Below, one piece after another: positions 34,690-44,100 of a stretch of 64,000 bases of DNA. The stretch lies in the NCBI RefSeq assembly GCF_030325625.1, contig NZ_JACAIS010000011.1, positions 1-64,000 of the forward strand, in the 5' to 3' direction. The notes beneath the pieces are model-generated. The model had not been told where the DNA came from. It saw nothing but the letters and a program-made list of their open reading frames with translations, and did no database searches. This stretch comes from Sphingobacterium sp. N143 (lineage in GTDB: Bacteria; Bacteroidota; Bacteroidia; Sphingobacteriales; Sphingobacteriaceae). The position numbers and the translations under genes were made by a program. How positions within the stretch are numbered: the first letter of the stretch is position 1; every line of letters begins with the position of its first letter.

Positions 34690-35556
34690 CTATTTTTTCT
34701 TTTCAGGCTGATCAAAATAGTTTTTAAAAAAGGCCATCTGGTACACAATTGATCGCGACCAATACTCCCAATTATGTCCTCCCTCACTGGTAATAAAAGT
34801 ATGATTGATATTGTGATATAGGAGTTTATCATGTAGGGCCATATTAACAGCGTAGAAAAAATCATCTTTACCACAATCAATTATCAAGCGAAGTTTATTA
34901 TTTATCAATTTTGACAACATATTGATAACAACTCGATTATCCCATTCCTGAGGTACATCACTATAATTACCGATACGATCATGAATTTCCCAATTTAAAG
35001 GAAAAGGTCTAAAATCCACTCCTCCAGCTGTACTACCCGCCGCACCATAAATATCTTGATGTTTTATAGCAAGCGACAAGGCCCCATGCCCTCCCATGCT
35101 TAATCCTGTAATCGCTCTTCCTTGACGATTTTTGATCGTGGCATAATGCTGATCGATATAAGCAATCAATTCGTTGGACACAAAAGTTTCATATTGATAA
35201 TTCGGATCATTGGCAATATCCCAGTACCAACTGCCAAAACCGCCATCTGGACAGACGACTATATAACCATATTGATCTGTAAGATTAGCTACGCTTGAAT
35301 TTTTGACCCAATTACTGTAGTTACCTGAATAACCATGAAGCAAGTATAACACAGGGTAATTTGCATGTTCTGAATACTTTTCAGGTAGAATTACAACTGT
35401 CTTAATTGCTTTTCCCATGGCCGCACTTTGAATAGATAACGTATCAACCTTAGCGGCATGACTTTTTGCCATAAAACATAACAATGCAGCCAGCACAAAA
35501 AATGCTCTTCCTATTTTGATGATCAGAAGATTTAAAGGATAGTTTGTTGTTTTCAT
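34690..35556 (-). CDS. Secreted esterase of the alpha/beta-hydrolase (esterase D) family
   Basis: A 288-residue protein with a signal peptide (about residues 1-34) and an esterase D/acetyl-xylan-esterase-like alpha/beta-hydrolase fold. The nucleophile is Ser153 in GLSMGGHGAL, the oxyanion region is YLLHGYSGNYSNW, the acid is probably an Asp in DCGKDDFF, and the base is His in SEGGHNWEYW. It hydrolyses carboxylic esters, perhaps on plant or microbial glycans, in the periplasm. It lies 60 bases after the preceding propeller-like gene. Confidence 0.9.
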   Translation of the reverse strand: MKTTNYPLNLLIIKIGRAFFVLAALLCFMAKSHAAKVDTLSIQSAAMGKAIKTVVILPEKYSEHANYPVLYLLHGYSGNYSNWVKNSSVANLTDQYGYIVVCPDGGFGSWYWDIANDPNYQYETFVSNELIAYIDQHYATIKNRQGRAITGLSMGGHGALSLAIKHQDIYGAAGSTAGGVDFRPFPLNWEIHDRIGNYSDVPQEWDNRVVINMLSKLINNKLRLIIDCGKDDFFYAVNMALHDKLLYHNINHTFITSEGGHNWEYWSRSIVYQMAFFKNYFDQPEKKK

Positions 35557-35616
35557 TAGATTCTAAAATGATTCGTATTGTTTATTAAATTCAGGTTTTT
35601 ATTTTTCCAGTTAGGC

Positions 35617-36516
35617 TTAGTGTTGATCATATTGCTTATAATTTTTTTCAAAAAAATAAAGATAAGATTTTAAACCAAAAGGACGCTCGCTAATTGTATA
35701 AAACCCTTCCCCCTCCGTGTCAAAAGTAAGAGCTTCACCTTGAGGTTCAACTTGGTAGGGCAATACAACAGGTTTCTGCCGAAGTATAGACGTCAACGGT
35801 TCACCATTTTTTCGTTTCCAATAAAAAATATGAGTAATATTTTTAATCAATACTTCCTTACCAGTTGGATCTATCGCCGCTGCAGTTGCAAACGTAAAGG
35901 GTAATTCCACCGTTTTGTTCAGTGTGAAATATTGTTGTTTCTGATTCGCAAAAACTGAAGCGCGATAGACTGTAGAATGAAATTCACGCTTGGAAATCAC
36001 ATATAACATGTTATCAAGAGGGTCAATCATAATAGATTCTGCATCTAAATGTCGCTGACCTGGAAATTTCAAAAATATAGTTTTGACAGATTGCTTCGGT
36101 ATGACTATTGCATCCCCAATAGCTGGTTCAGGAAACATATACAAACAGAGCCAATTTCGCTTTCCTAGATTATCCCCTATATCGGCAAGCACAAGAAAAT
36201 TCTTATGATCAATTTGCACACGATCTATATCTTCACAGTCAACCACATCTACCCCTTCGAGGGTAAATGTCTTCATCAGTTTAGCATTCGAATCAATCAA
36301 ATATATATTTGCACCATCCCCACTGTCGTTGTGCACCCAGAATCTTTCTTTCGTACTTGCAGCAACAATTCCCGAAACTTCTTTCAGCTCAGGATCGACT
36401 AGTTCACCTAAAGCTATTTGCGTTTTAAAATAATCCTTATTATTTTGTCCATATATCTGTAGGGTGAGTAAGAAAAGTAGCAAAAATACTACTACTTTCA
36501 TTCGCGCAACATTCAT
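35617..36516 (-). CDS. Secreted protein, probable beta-propeller, function unknown
   Basis: A 299-residue protein with a signal peptide (residues 1-23, ending IYGQ). The body has repeated beta units with EVSGIVAASTKERFWVHNDS and VVDCEDIDRVQ, similar in style to esterase-like phytase and SdiA-regulated propeller proteins. No catalytic residues can be assigned. It may be cotranscribed with the esterase gene downstream. An alternative ATG five codons into the protein (36501) is also possible. Confidence 0.7.
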   Translation of the reverse strand: MNVARMKVVVFLLLFLLTLQIYGQNNKDYFKTQIALGELVDPELKEVSGIVAASTKERFWVHNDSGDGANIYLIDSNAKLMKTFTLEGVDVVDCEDIDRVQIDHKNFLVLADIGDNLGKRNWLCLYMFPEPAIGDAIVIPKQSVKTIFLKFPGQRHLDAESIMIDPLDNMLYVISKREFHSTVYRASVFANQKQQYFTLNKTVELPFTFATAAAIDPTGKEVLIKNITHIFYWKRKNGEPLTSILRQKPVVLPYQVEPQGEALTFDTEGEGFYTISERPFGLKSYLYFFEKNYKQYDQH

Positions 36517-36555
36517 GTTTAAAGATACGGTTTTATTGATATTTAAATTCCTGTT

Positions 36556-37443
36556 ATGAAGAAGTTCCTAAAATTCAGCTTAATCCTGCTCCTCCTCTTT
36601 ACGTTCCAATATAATTCACAAGCCCAAAGTACTTCATTCCGGATAAAAGTAAAATCTGGTCTTCAACATACTCCACCTTATTTGGTCAAGTATTTCAATA
36701 GTAAAGACTGGGAAACTTTTTATTTAGACATTCAACAATTCGACTATGATCCAAAATTTGAATATAACATTCGCGTAAAAAAACATCGCATAAATCAACG
36801 TTCAACCTATATTTTGGATAAAATTATAAGAAAGTCTTCATCAGAAAATACGGATACCCTCACATGGGATGTCAACGAGACCTATGTTAATGCATCCAAA
36901 TTAGGAAAAATGAAATGCCTCCAGATAAAATCTAACGAAAGCACCAAATGGGAATATATAACCACACCAATCCAAGGCTTTGATTACCGAGAAGGCTATC
37001 GCTATCGAATAAAAGTACAGCAAACGAAACAACAAGATACAGATACCCTCCAATATCAATTGATAGAAATCATCGCCAAAGAAAAGGCAACAGAACTCCC
37101 TAGCGTAGCTTCCTTCCTCGCCAGGTTTAAATGGAATTTACTTCAGCTCAATGGGAAAGATGTATCTACAAGTAGGGCAAGCATCGGATTTGATGCAAAA
37201 AATGGCACTGTCGCCGGATTTACCGGGTGCAATACCTTTTGGGGTAATTTTAATATTAAAGACAATTTAATACGTTTTTCACATCTGGCAAGCAACATGC
37301 GCTCTTGCAATGATATACATATTGAAAATGCTTTTTTTGACATCCTTGAACAAAAAAACATTCAGTTTGACATTGCAGAACAGACATTGAATCTATATGT
37401 TGGTAATAAATTGGTCATGATTTTCGGGCTTGAAAGACAATAA
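36556..37443 (+). CDS. Secreted protein with two DUF4377 copies and a META (HslJ-like) domain
   Basis: A 295-residue protein with a signal peptide (about residues 1-23). Two DUF4377-like units (about 25-85 and 105-165), each with a WE-FY/YI and FDY-pattern, precede a C-terminal META domain (about 185-292) with FAG/FTGCNTFWGNF and SNMRSC motifs. META domains occur in HslJ, linked to heat and novobiocin resistance; how they work is not known. It is transcribed alone and followed by a hairpin. Confidence 0.87.
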   Translation: MKKFLKFSLILLLLFTFQYNSQAQSTSFRIKVKSGLQHTPPYLVKYFNSKDWETFYLDIQQFDYDPKFEYNIRVKKHRINQRSTYILDKIIRKSSSENTDTLTWDVNETYVNASKLGKMKCLQIKSNESTKWEYITTPIQGFDYREGYRYRIKVQQTKQQDTDTLQYQLIEIIAKEKATELPSVASFLARFKWNLLQLNGKDVSTSRASIGFDAKNGTVAGFTGCNTFWGNFNIKDNLIRFSHLASNMRSCNDIHIENAFFDILEQKNIQFDIAEQTLNLYVGNKLVMIFGLERQ

Positions 37444-37450
37444 AAAAAAC

Positions 37451-37475
37451 ACCCGAAGTTTGGGGAACTCCGGGT
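37451..37475 (+). terminator. Terminator of the META gene
   Basis: ACCCGAAGTT and AACTCCGGGT form a 10-bp stem with one mismatch around a 5-base loop, starting eight bases after the stop codon. A second hairpin (TTATGTCA at 37514-37521 with 37531-37538) lies 40 bases further. Confidence 0.5.
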
Positions 37476-37698
37476 ATCTTAGCCATATTATTAACCTATT
37501 TTATGAAAAGTATTTATGTCACTTTGGAAATGACATAAGCAAATATGCGAAATAAATCTTCTCAAGTCAAAAGCCACAATAGCTTTTAACACAATTTTAA
37601 CATTACAAAAAACAATGATACAAATAGGCATAAAAATGAGTCAATTCAGCACATTGATTTAGATTACACATAGTATATTAACAGTTTAAATAAGAATA

Positions 37699-38652
37699 AT
37701 GATCAAAACCATTTTTACCACAGTCACTCTTTTATGGGCCGGTGCTCTACTTGCCCAACAGAACCCTGTTATAACCGGGAATTATGCTGATCCAGAAGGC
37801 ATTATTTATGGCAACAAATACTGGATTTTTCCTACTTATTCAGCACCCTATGAAGAGCAGGTTTTCTTTGATGCTTTCTCATCTTCAGATCTGGCTACTT
37901 GGACGAAACACAGCCGTATTTTAGAAAACACGAATGTTAAATGGGCAAAAAAAGCAATGTGGGCACCTGCGGTATTGGAAAATGAAGGAAAATATTATTT
38001 ATTTTTTGGTGCCAATGATGTTCATCAGGGTGAAATCGGGGGCATTGGTGTAGCAGTCGCAGATAATCCAGAAGGTCCTTATAAAGATCTTATCGGTAAG
38101 CCACTCATCAATGATATTATCAATGGTGCTCAACCCATAGATCAGTTTGTATTTAAAGACAAAGATGGAACATTCTACATGTATTACGGAGGCTGGAAAC
38201 ATTGCAACATTGTCAAACTCAAACCTGATTTTACAGGCCTTCTCCCTTTCGATGATGGAACATATTATAAGGAGATTACACCTAAAGACTATGTGGAAGG
38301 TCCATTTATGTTTATAAAAGATGGAAAATACTATTTTATGTGGTCAGAAGGCGGCTGGACTGGGCCAGATTATAAGGTAGCATATGCCATTTCCGACTCT
38401 CCGTTTGGACCATTTGAGCGGATCGGAACAATTCTTGAACGGGATCCTCAAGTAGCAGTTGGTGCAGGACATCACTCTGTTATTAAAATCCCCAATAAGG
38501 ACAAATATTTCATTGTTTACCACCGCAGACCAATCGGGAAAGACGGAGCTAATGAACGGGTTACCTGTATTGAGGAAATGAAATTTGACAAAAATGGTCA
38601 CATCATCCCAATCAAAATGACATTTACGGGAGTAAAATACCCTTTAAATTAA
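37699..38652 (+). CDS. Secreted glycoside hydrolase, family 43-like
   Basis: A 317-residue protein with a signal peptide (residues 1-19). It has the five-bladed propeller pattern of GH43: the general base Asp31 in NYADPEG, the pKa modulator Asp in IDQFVFKDKDG, and the acid Glu in YVEGPFMF. Such enzymes remove arabinose or xylose from plant polysaccharides. It is monocistronic, with a strong terminator downstream. Confidence 0.92.
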   Translation: MIKTIFTTVTLLWAGALLAQQNPVITGNYADPEGIIYGNKYWIFPTYSAPYEEQVFFDAFSSSDLATWTKHSRILENTNVKWAKKAMWAPAVLENEGKYYLFFGANDVHQGEIGGIGVAVADNPEGPYKDLIGKPLINDIINGAQPIDQFVFKDKDGTFYMYYGGWKHCNIVKLKPDFTGLLPFDDGTYYKEITPKDYVEGPFMFIKDGKYYFMWSEGGWTGPDYKVAYAISDSPFGPFERIGTILERDPQVAVGAGHHSVIKIPNKDKYFIVYHRRPIGKDGANERVTCIEEMKFDKNGHIIPIKMTFTGVKYPLN

Positions 38653-38705
38653 TAATTATGGAATACCGGTTAGTTTTCATAAATCTGTTTTTCGAACCTA
38701 CGTAT

Positions 38706-38758
38706 TCCATAAAAAGAAAAGCCTCAGTTTATACAACTGAGGCTTTTCTTTTTATGGA
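38706..38758. terminator. Strong bidirectional terminator between the GH43 gene and icd
   Basis: A perfect 24-bp stem (38706-38729 with 38735-38758) with a five-base loop and A/T-rich outer arms. The two genes converge on it. Confidence 0.88.
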
Positions 38759-38765
38759 GATCGCC

Positions 38766-40985
38766 TTATATACTAGCAATTACCTTATTCAACGTCGTTG
38801 ATGGACGCATCGCTTGGGCTGCCAGTTCATCATTAGGGAAATAGTATCCACCAATATGTTGTGCATGTCCTTGTGCAGCTATCAGTTCTTCATTGATCTT
38901 AGCCTCATTTTCGGTCAGTTCTTTTGCAACAGTTGCAAATTGGTTTGCTAAATCAGCATCTTTGGTTTGCGCAGCCAAGGCTTGTGCCCAGTACAGTGTC
39001 AAATAAAAATGAGATCCACGATTATCTATTTGTCCCACCTTCCGTGCAGGAGATTTATCGTTTGCTAGGAATTTTTCCGTCGCTTCATCTAAAGTCTCCG
39101 CAAGCACTAATGCTTTAGGGTTATTTTGTGTTTGTGACAAATGCTCTAAAGACGCACCAAGAGCCAAAAATTCGCCTAGTGAATCCCAACGTAAATAACC
39201 TTCTTGAAGGAATTGCTCAACGTGTTTAGGTGCTGAGCCTCCGGCACCAGTCTCAAATAGTCCACCCCCATTCATTAATGGAACAATAGACAACATTTTA
39301 GCAGAAGTCCCTACTTCCAAAATTGGGAATAAGTCAGTTAAATAATCACGTAAAACGTTACCTGTTACGGAAATGGTATCCTCGCCTTTACGGATACGCG
39401 CTAAAGAGAATTTCGTAGCCTCTATTGGAGATAAGATACGGATATCTAAGCCCGTAGTATCAAAATTAGGAAGGTATTTTTCTACTTTCTTAATAATTTC
39501 TCTATCGTGTGCACGATTTTTATCCAACCAGAATATGGCTGGTGTATCTGATAAACGCGCACGGTTGACAGCTAACTTTACCCAGTCCTGGATTGGCGCA
39601 TCTTTTGTCTGACACATACGGAAAATATCTCCAGCTTCTACTTTTTGCTCCATGAAAACATTTCCTTCGGCATCAACAACACGGATAAAACCATTTCCCG
39701 CTGCTTGGAAAGTTTTATCATGAGATCCATATTCCTCCGCTTTTTGGGCCATAAGACCTACGTTCGGAACTGATCCCATTGTTTTAGGATCTAATGCTCC
39801 ATGCTCTTTACAGTCCTCTATGGTAGCTTCATAGACCCCTGCATAACAACGATCAGGTACCATGGCAATCGTATCCTCCTCTTGCCCATCTTTATTCCAC
39901 ATCTTACCACCAATACGGATCATCGCTGGCATTGAAGCATCTACAATTACATCAGAAGGAACATGGAAGTTTGTGATGCCCTTATCGGAATTCACCATCG
40001 CTAAAGCTGGCCCTTTGGCAATAGCATCATCAATTGCTGCTTTTACTTCAACTTCTTTTGCATGACCTACAATTTTAGCATAAACTTCCCCTAAACCGTT
40101 ATTTTTGTTAATCCCTAACTCTTTGAACAAATCACCAAACTGCACAAAGACATCGGCAAAGTATGTTTCAACGATTGCACCAAATATAATGGGATCAGAA
40201 ACCTTCATCATCGTAGCCTTTAAATGCGCAGATAACAATACACCGGCGGCTTTTGTTTCAGCAATCGTATCAGCCACAAACCCTTTTAGCGCATTTAAAC
40301 TCATGGTAGAAGAATCAATTACTTCCCCAGCCTTCAATGGGGCCAAGCTTTTCAATTCTGTCACGCTGCCCTGTGCATCCACAAATTCAATCCTGAATTG
40401 ACCAGCATTTTCCACAGTTACGGACTGCTCTGAACCATAGAAATCACCAGATGTCATAGACGCTACTTTTGTCTTGGAATCCTTTGCCCAAGCGCCCATC
40501 TTATGTGGATTTGCTTTTGCATAGTTCTTCACGGCTTTAGGTGCTCTACGATCAGAGTTACCCTCACGCAATACAGGATTTACTGCCGAACCTAATACTT
40601 TCGCATATTTGGCTTTTATCGATTTCTCTTCTTCAGTCATTGCCTCATCAGGATAATTAGGCACAGCATAACCTGCTTTTTGCAGCTCTGCAATAGCACC
40701 TTTTAACTGCGGAATGGATGCAGAAATGTTCGGTAATTTAATAATATTTGCCTCTGCTGTTGTTGCCAATTGCCCCAACTCAGTCAATGCGTCAACAATT
40801 TTTTGATCTTCTTTTAAAAATTCTGGAAAGTTAGCAAGAATACGGCCTGCTAAAGAGATATCTCTCAATTCAACTTCGATATCAGCTGTAGCTGTAATCG
40901 CCTGAACAATAGGCAAAAACGAATAAGTCGCCAATAGAGGCGCTTCATCTGTTTTTGTCCAAACAATTTTTGATTTGTTTGACAT
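38766..40985 (-). CDS. icd: Isocitrate dehydrogenase, NADP-dependent, monomeric type
   Basis: A 739-residue enzyme of the monomeric IDH family (IDH-II), which converts isocitrate to 2-oxoglutarate in the citric acid cycle and makes NADPH. The opening KIVWTKTDEAPLLATYSFLP, the SNSDRRAP-like segment GNSDRRAPKAVKNYAK (about 142-157) and the late NRGSHFYLTLYWA are typical. The length matches the family. It is transcribed alone, with a long untranslated region before it. Confidence 0.96.
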   Translation of the reverse strand: MSNKSKIVWTKTDEAPLLATYSFLPIVQAITATADIEVELRDISLAGRILANFPEFLKEDQKIVDALTELGQLATTAEANIIKLPNISASIPQLKGAIAELQKAGYAVPNYPDEAMTEEEKSIKAKYAKVLGSAVNPVLREGNSDRRAPKAVKNYAKANPHKMGAWAKDSKTKVASMTSGDFYGSEQSVTVENAGQFRIEFVDAQGSVTELKSLAPLKAGEVIDSSTMSLNALKGFVADTIAETKAAGVLLSAHLKATMMKVSDPIIFGAIVETYFADVFVQFGDLFKELGINKNNGLGEVYAKIVGHAKEVEVKAAIDDAIAKGPALAMVNSDKGITNFHVPSDVIVDASMPAMIRIGGKMWNKDGQEEDTIAMVPDRCYAGVYEATIEDCKEHGALDPKTMGSVPNVGLMAQKAEEYGSHDKTFQAAGNGFIRVVDAEGNVFMEQKVEAGDIFRMCQTKDAPIQDWVKLAVNRARLSDTPAIFWLDKNRAHDREIIKKVEKYLPNFDTTGLDIRILSPIEATKFSLARIRKGEDTISVTGNVLRDYLTDLFPILEVGTSAKMLSIVPLMNGGGLFETGAGGSAPKHVEQFLQEGYLRWDSLGEFLALGASLEHLSQTQNNPKALVLAETLDEATEKFLANDKSPARKVGQIDNRGSHFYLTLYWAQALAAQTKDADLANQFATVAKELTENEAKINEELIAAQGHAQHIGGYYFPNDELAAQAMRPSTTLNKVIASI

Positions 40986-41260
40986 AGTAATCTATTAGAA
41001 ATATGTTTAATTTTTAATGCTATGTGAAATCACTGAAAAATCTGAATTTCTCAAAATTTCGCCTAAAGATAAGAATTAATGCCATAAACAACGAGGAATT
41101 CTGGCCTTTTTGACAATAAAGTTGTGAAAAAAAATATATTTTGGCAATTGAGAATAAGCAGAAAGCTACCAACGACCAGCAGTCCTCCTCTTTACATTTC
41201 GGTGACGGGATAATACGAGTTAAATACTACTTTTAGAGCAAACAAAAAATACGATTGACA

Positions 41261-42100
41261 ATGAAATCATTCAAATTGAACAATGGAATTGAAATTCCGG
41301 CAATTGGATTTGGGACCTGGCAAATTCCTGATGGCAACGAAGCATACCAAGCCGTTAAAGAAGCAATTACCGCAGGATATACTCATATAGATACTGCTGC
41401 CATTTATGGTAACGAAAAAAGTGTTGGCAAAGCTATAAAAGACAGTGGATTGGACCGTAGTTCATTATTTATCACAACTAAACTCTGGAATACCGAACGC
41501 GGGTATGAAAAAGCAATCGCTGCATTTGAAAAATCTCTTAACGATTTGCAACTTGACTATCTTGACCTTTATTTAATCCACTGGCCTGCAAATGAGGCTC
41601 AATTTGAGAATTGGGCAGAAATTAATGCGGACACATGGAAAGCGCTAGAATACCTGTACCAACAGGGAAAAGTCCGAGCCATTGGAGTAAGCAATTTTCC
41701 AAAAGAATATCTAAAAAAATTACTTGAAACAGCGACTGTCGTACCTAGTATTAACCAGATTGAATTCCATCCAGGCTATTTACAAGAAGATACCGTTGCC
41801 CTGTGCCAGTCCAATACTATTCTGGTCCAAGCATGGTCCCCACTAGGTTCAGGTAGAATATTACAAAACGAAACATTGCTAAAATTGGCACAGGAAAAGA
41901 ATACCAGTGTTGGACAGCTTTGTATTAAGTTTGCCTTGTCTCAAGGCATATTACCTTTACCAAAATCTACCAATCCCCAAAACATAAAACGGAATCTAGA
42001 TATAGACAGTTTTGACTTGACAGAAAGCGACATTCAGAGGATACGTGCATTTCCTGAAATGGGCTTCTCTGGTTCAGATCCTAAAAAAGTAGCATTTTAA
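41261..42100 (+). CDS. Aldo/keto reductase
   Basis: A 279-residue NADPH-dependent reductase of the AKR3/AKR5 type, with the full catalytic tetrad: Asp44, Tyr49 (in HIDTAAIYGNE), Lys74 (in TTKLWN) and a His in LYLIHWP. The C-terminal LPLPKSTNPQNIKRNL binds the cofactor phosphate. It reduces aldehydes such as methylglyoxal or sugars. The ATG at 41261 is used; an in-frame TTG six bases earlier is rejected. It is transcribed alone with a hairpin after it. Confidence 0.93.
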   Translation: MKSFKLNNGIEIPAIGFGTWQIPDGNEAYQAVKEAITAGYTHIDTAAIYGNEKSVGKAIKDSGLDRSSLFITTKLWNTERGYEKAIAAFEKSLNDLQLDYLDLYLIHWPANEAQFENWAEINADTWKALEYLYQQGKVRAIGVSNFPKEYLKKLLETATVVPSINQIEFHPGYLQEDTVALCQSNTILVQAWSPLGSGRILQNETLLKLAQEKNTSVGQLCIKFALSQGILPLPKSTNPQNIKRNLDIDSFDLTESDIQRIRAFPEMGFSGSDPKKVAF

Positions 42101-42114
42101 ATGATATCCAAGAC

Positions 42115-42145
42115 ACTGGAGCTTTTTTAATAAAAAGGCTCCAGT
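42115..42145 (+). terminator. Terminator of the aldo/keto reductase gene
   Basis: ACTGGAGC at 42115-42122 and GCTCCAGT at 42138-42145 pair, with the inner T/A tracts able to extend the stem around one bulged G. It begins 14 bases after the stop codon. Confidence 0.6.
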
Positions 42146-42479
42146 TTATATCCTTTCTTTTTTACTTTACACCCTTCCAATTCCCTTCACTACAATTATG
42201 CTACTCCGCATAGCACGTGAAACCAACCACCAATGTTATGCCAGTCATTGATATATATGAACACACGGAATACCAGCATTCCCGTGGCTACCATATTTCC
42301 TCCTTGTACACAACCGACGATAAACTTAAGCTAAACGAACTGCAAATTGAAAAAAACAGAAAATGAAACCGTGGTGAAACAAAAGATAAACGTAGCTGTT
42401 AATACTGCATACAAGCCTCATTAATTTTCTTAAAGAGTTTTTTTTGATTTGAGATTATATAGCATATAACTTATTTATT
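42146..42479. other. Intergenic region before the HdeD-like gene, one small open frame only
   Basis: About 330 bases of AT-rich sequence. The only item of note is a 42-codon open frame at 42238-42366, listed separately. No clear TAnnTTTG box was found before the ATG at 42480. Confidence 0.4.
42238..42366 (+). CDS. Possible 42-residue small protein or gene remnant
   Basis: ATG to TGA, 43 codons, preceded in frame by a TAG at 42211. The product begins MPVIDIYEHTEYQHSRGYHI. This recalls the start of a rhodanese domain (VIDIRExxEYxxxHIxGA type), but the rest of such a domain is missing. It could be a real small protein, a decayed rhodanese, or chance. No ribosome site or promoter supports it. 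Confidence 0.25.
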   Translation: MPVIDIYEHTEYQHSRGYHISSLYTTDDKLKLNELQIEKNRK

Positions 42480-43115
42480 ATGGCAACTTCATTTTTTAAA
42501 ACGATCAGGACGTCAGTCAAACACTGGTATATTCCCCTCATCATTGGCCTTTTCTTAATACTTTTGGGCTTTTATACTATTTCCACACCTGTAACCTCGT
42601 TTCTAACGTTAGCAATTTTGTTTTCGTGGTCATTCATCATTTCGGGAATTTTAGAAATTATTTTCGCCTTGCAAAATAGAGATGAAGTTGAGGGATGGGG
42701 CTGGTATTTCACAGGTGGCATTCTTTACACTTTATTTGGGATATTGCTGCTCGTCAACCCATTGCTTTCAGCTAGCACATTGACCTTCATCATAGGTTTC
42801 TATGCATTATTTAAATCTTTTCAGTTGCTATCCTTTTCATTTGACCTTAAAAATTATGGCAACAAATCTTGGGCCTGGGTTACACTTTTTGCTATATTAG
42901 GGATCGTGTTCAGCTTTATATTACTTTGGAATCCCCTATTTGCGGGATTCTCTTTGGTCATATGGACAGGTATGGCAATCATTACAGTCGGTTTTGCAGC
43001 ATGCGTACTTGCTTTTCAACTGAAAAGCCTTAAAGATATTCCTAATAAACTATCCAATGATTGGAAGGAGCGCTATGAAAAGCTTAAAGAAGAATTCAAT
43101 CAACACCATAAATAA
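42480..43115 (+). CDS. HdeD-like (DUF308) integral membrane protein
   Basis: A 211-residue protein with six hydrophobic helices and the DUF308 repeat pattern, for example ILFSWSFIISGILEIIFALQ and GFYALFKSFQLLSFSF. The C-terminal 30 residues are charged and probably cytoplasmic. In E. coli HdeD is linked to acid resistance at high density; the molecular function is not known. Its stop codon is the first part of a terminator stem. Confidence 0.88.
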   Translation: MATSFFKTIRTSVKHWYIPLIIGLFLILLGFYTISTPVTSFLTLAILFSWSFIISGILEIIFALQNRDEVEGWGWYFTGGILYTLFGILLLVNPLLSASTLTFIIGFYALFKSFQLLSFSFDLKNYGNKSWAWVTLFAILGIVFSFILLWNPLFAGFSLVIWTGMAIITVGFAACVLAFQLKSLKDIPNKLSNDWKERYEKLKEEFNQHHK

Positions 43116-43144
43116 AAAATGGGGCTATAAAAAGCCCCATTTTT
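43115..43144. terminator. Bidirectional terminator between the HdeD-like gene and the cyclophilin gene
   Basis: A perfect 12-bp stem (43115-43126 with 43133-43144) with a six-base loop, GGGGC core and A/T outer ends. It touches the stop codon of the HdeD-like gene. Confidence 0.8.
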
Positions 43145-43193
43145 ATTTATCAATTATTCCCAATATCAGTACACTTGATATAAGTGCACTTGC

Positions 43194-43835
43194 CTAATTG
43201 TCAATTTCTAAAACTTTAAAAGGTATTTTTTGGACTGGATAATCCTGTTTATCTGTTTTTACCTGGCTTATTTTTAAAATGACATCCAACCCTTCATAAA
43301 CTTCTCCAAAAACAGTAAAATCGTGATCAAGTCTAGGTTGCCCGCCTTGGTCAAGGTATTCTTTACGTTGTGCAGCTGTATATTTTATACCTTTTTTCAT
43401 TTCTAGGCTATCAAGCTCAGCTGCATTGATCTTTTTGCCTACTACAAAATAGATCTGATTGAGAAATGATGCTTTTTCGATGTTTCCATCTCGACCTGCT
43501 CCCAATGATCCTATTTTATGAAAAGCTCTTTCATCAAACTCTGGAGCCAGCCTCGGCTTTCGTTTCAAAGAATCCGCAGCCTCACGTTTGGCAATATCCA
43601 CATCGTGTTCTCCCCCCTGCACAACAAAATTTTCAATAATCCTATTAAATAAAGCATCTTGATAGACACTGTCCCTAATTGACCTCAAAATCAAATCACG
43701 ATGATTTGGAGTGAAATCATATAAGACAACTTTAAAATTCCCGATTGCGGTTTTGAATAGCAGATGTTTTGTCTGGGCATGGATATTCCCTGCACAAACA
43801 AAAAAAAGACTTAAAATAAATAGAACTTTCTTCAT
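43194..43835 (-). CDS. Secreted cyclophilin-type peptidyl-prolyl cis-trans isomerase
   Basis: A 213-residue protein with a signal peptide (residues 1-20) and a cyclophilin fold. Visible are FKTAIGNFKVVLYDFTPNHRD, the NRIIENFVVQGGEHDVD active-site strand, an insertion with PRLAPEFDERAFHKIGSLGAGR, and FTVFGEVYEGLDVILKISQV. It helps fold periplasmic or outer-membrane proteins at proline bonds. The insertion (about 75-105) is typical of Bacteroidota members. Confidence 0.9.
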   Translation of the reverse strand: MKKVLFILSLFFVCAGNIHAQTKHLLFKTAIGNFKVVLYDFTPNHRDLILRSIRDSVYQDALFNRIIENFVVQGGEHDVDIAKREAADSLKRKPRLAPEFDERAFHKIGSLGAGRDGNIEKASFLNQIYFVVGKKINAAELDSLEMKKGIKYTAAQRKEYLDQGGQPRLDHDFTVFGEVYEGLDVILKISQVKTDKQDYPVQKIPFKVLEIDN

Positions 43836-44100
43836 GTGTTAATACCTAATTTACCCAAAAATTCCATAAAAATACATTAAATATTAGATTAAGAGACCTC
43901 TTTCCCAATCTTTTTCCTACAAGCAGTTCCCTATCACCATTATTGGAAAACAGACCTTTACGATTTCATTGGACAGGTCATCAAGGTCAGAGAAGATAAA
44001 AATAAACAGCTCTTAATAAATAGGCCTAGGAAAAAACTCGATAATTAACTTGCAAATAACCGCATTTTATTTTAGTTTGGAATAAACAATTCAAGAATAT

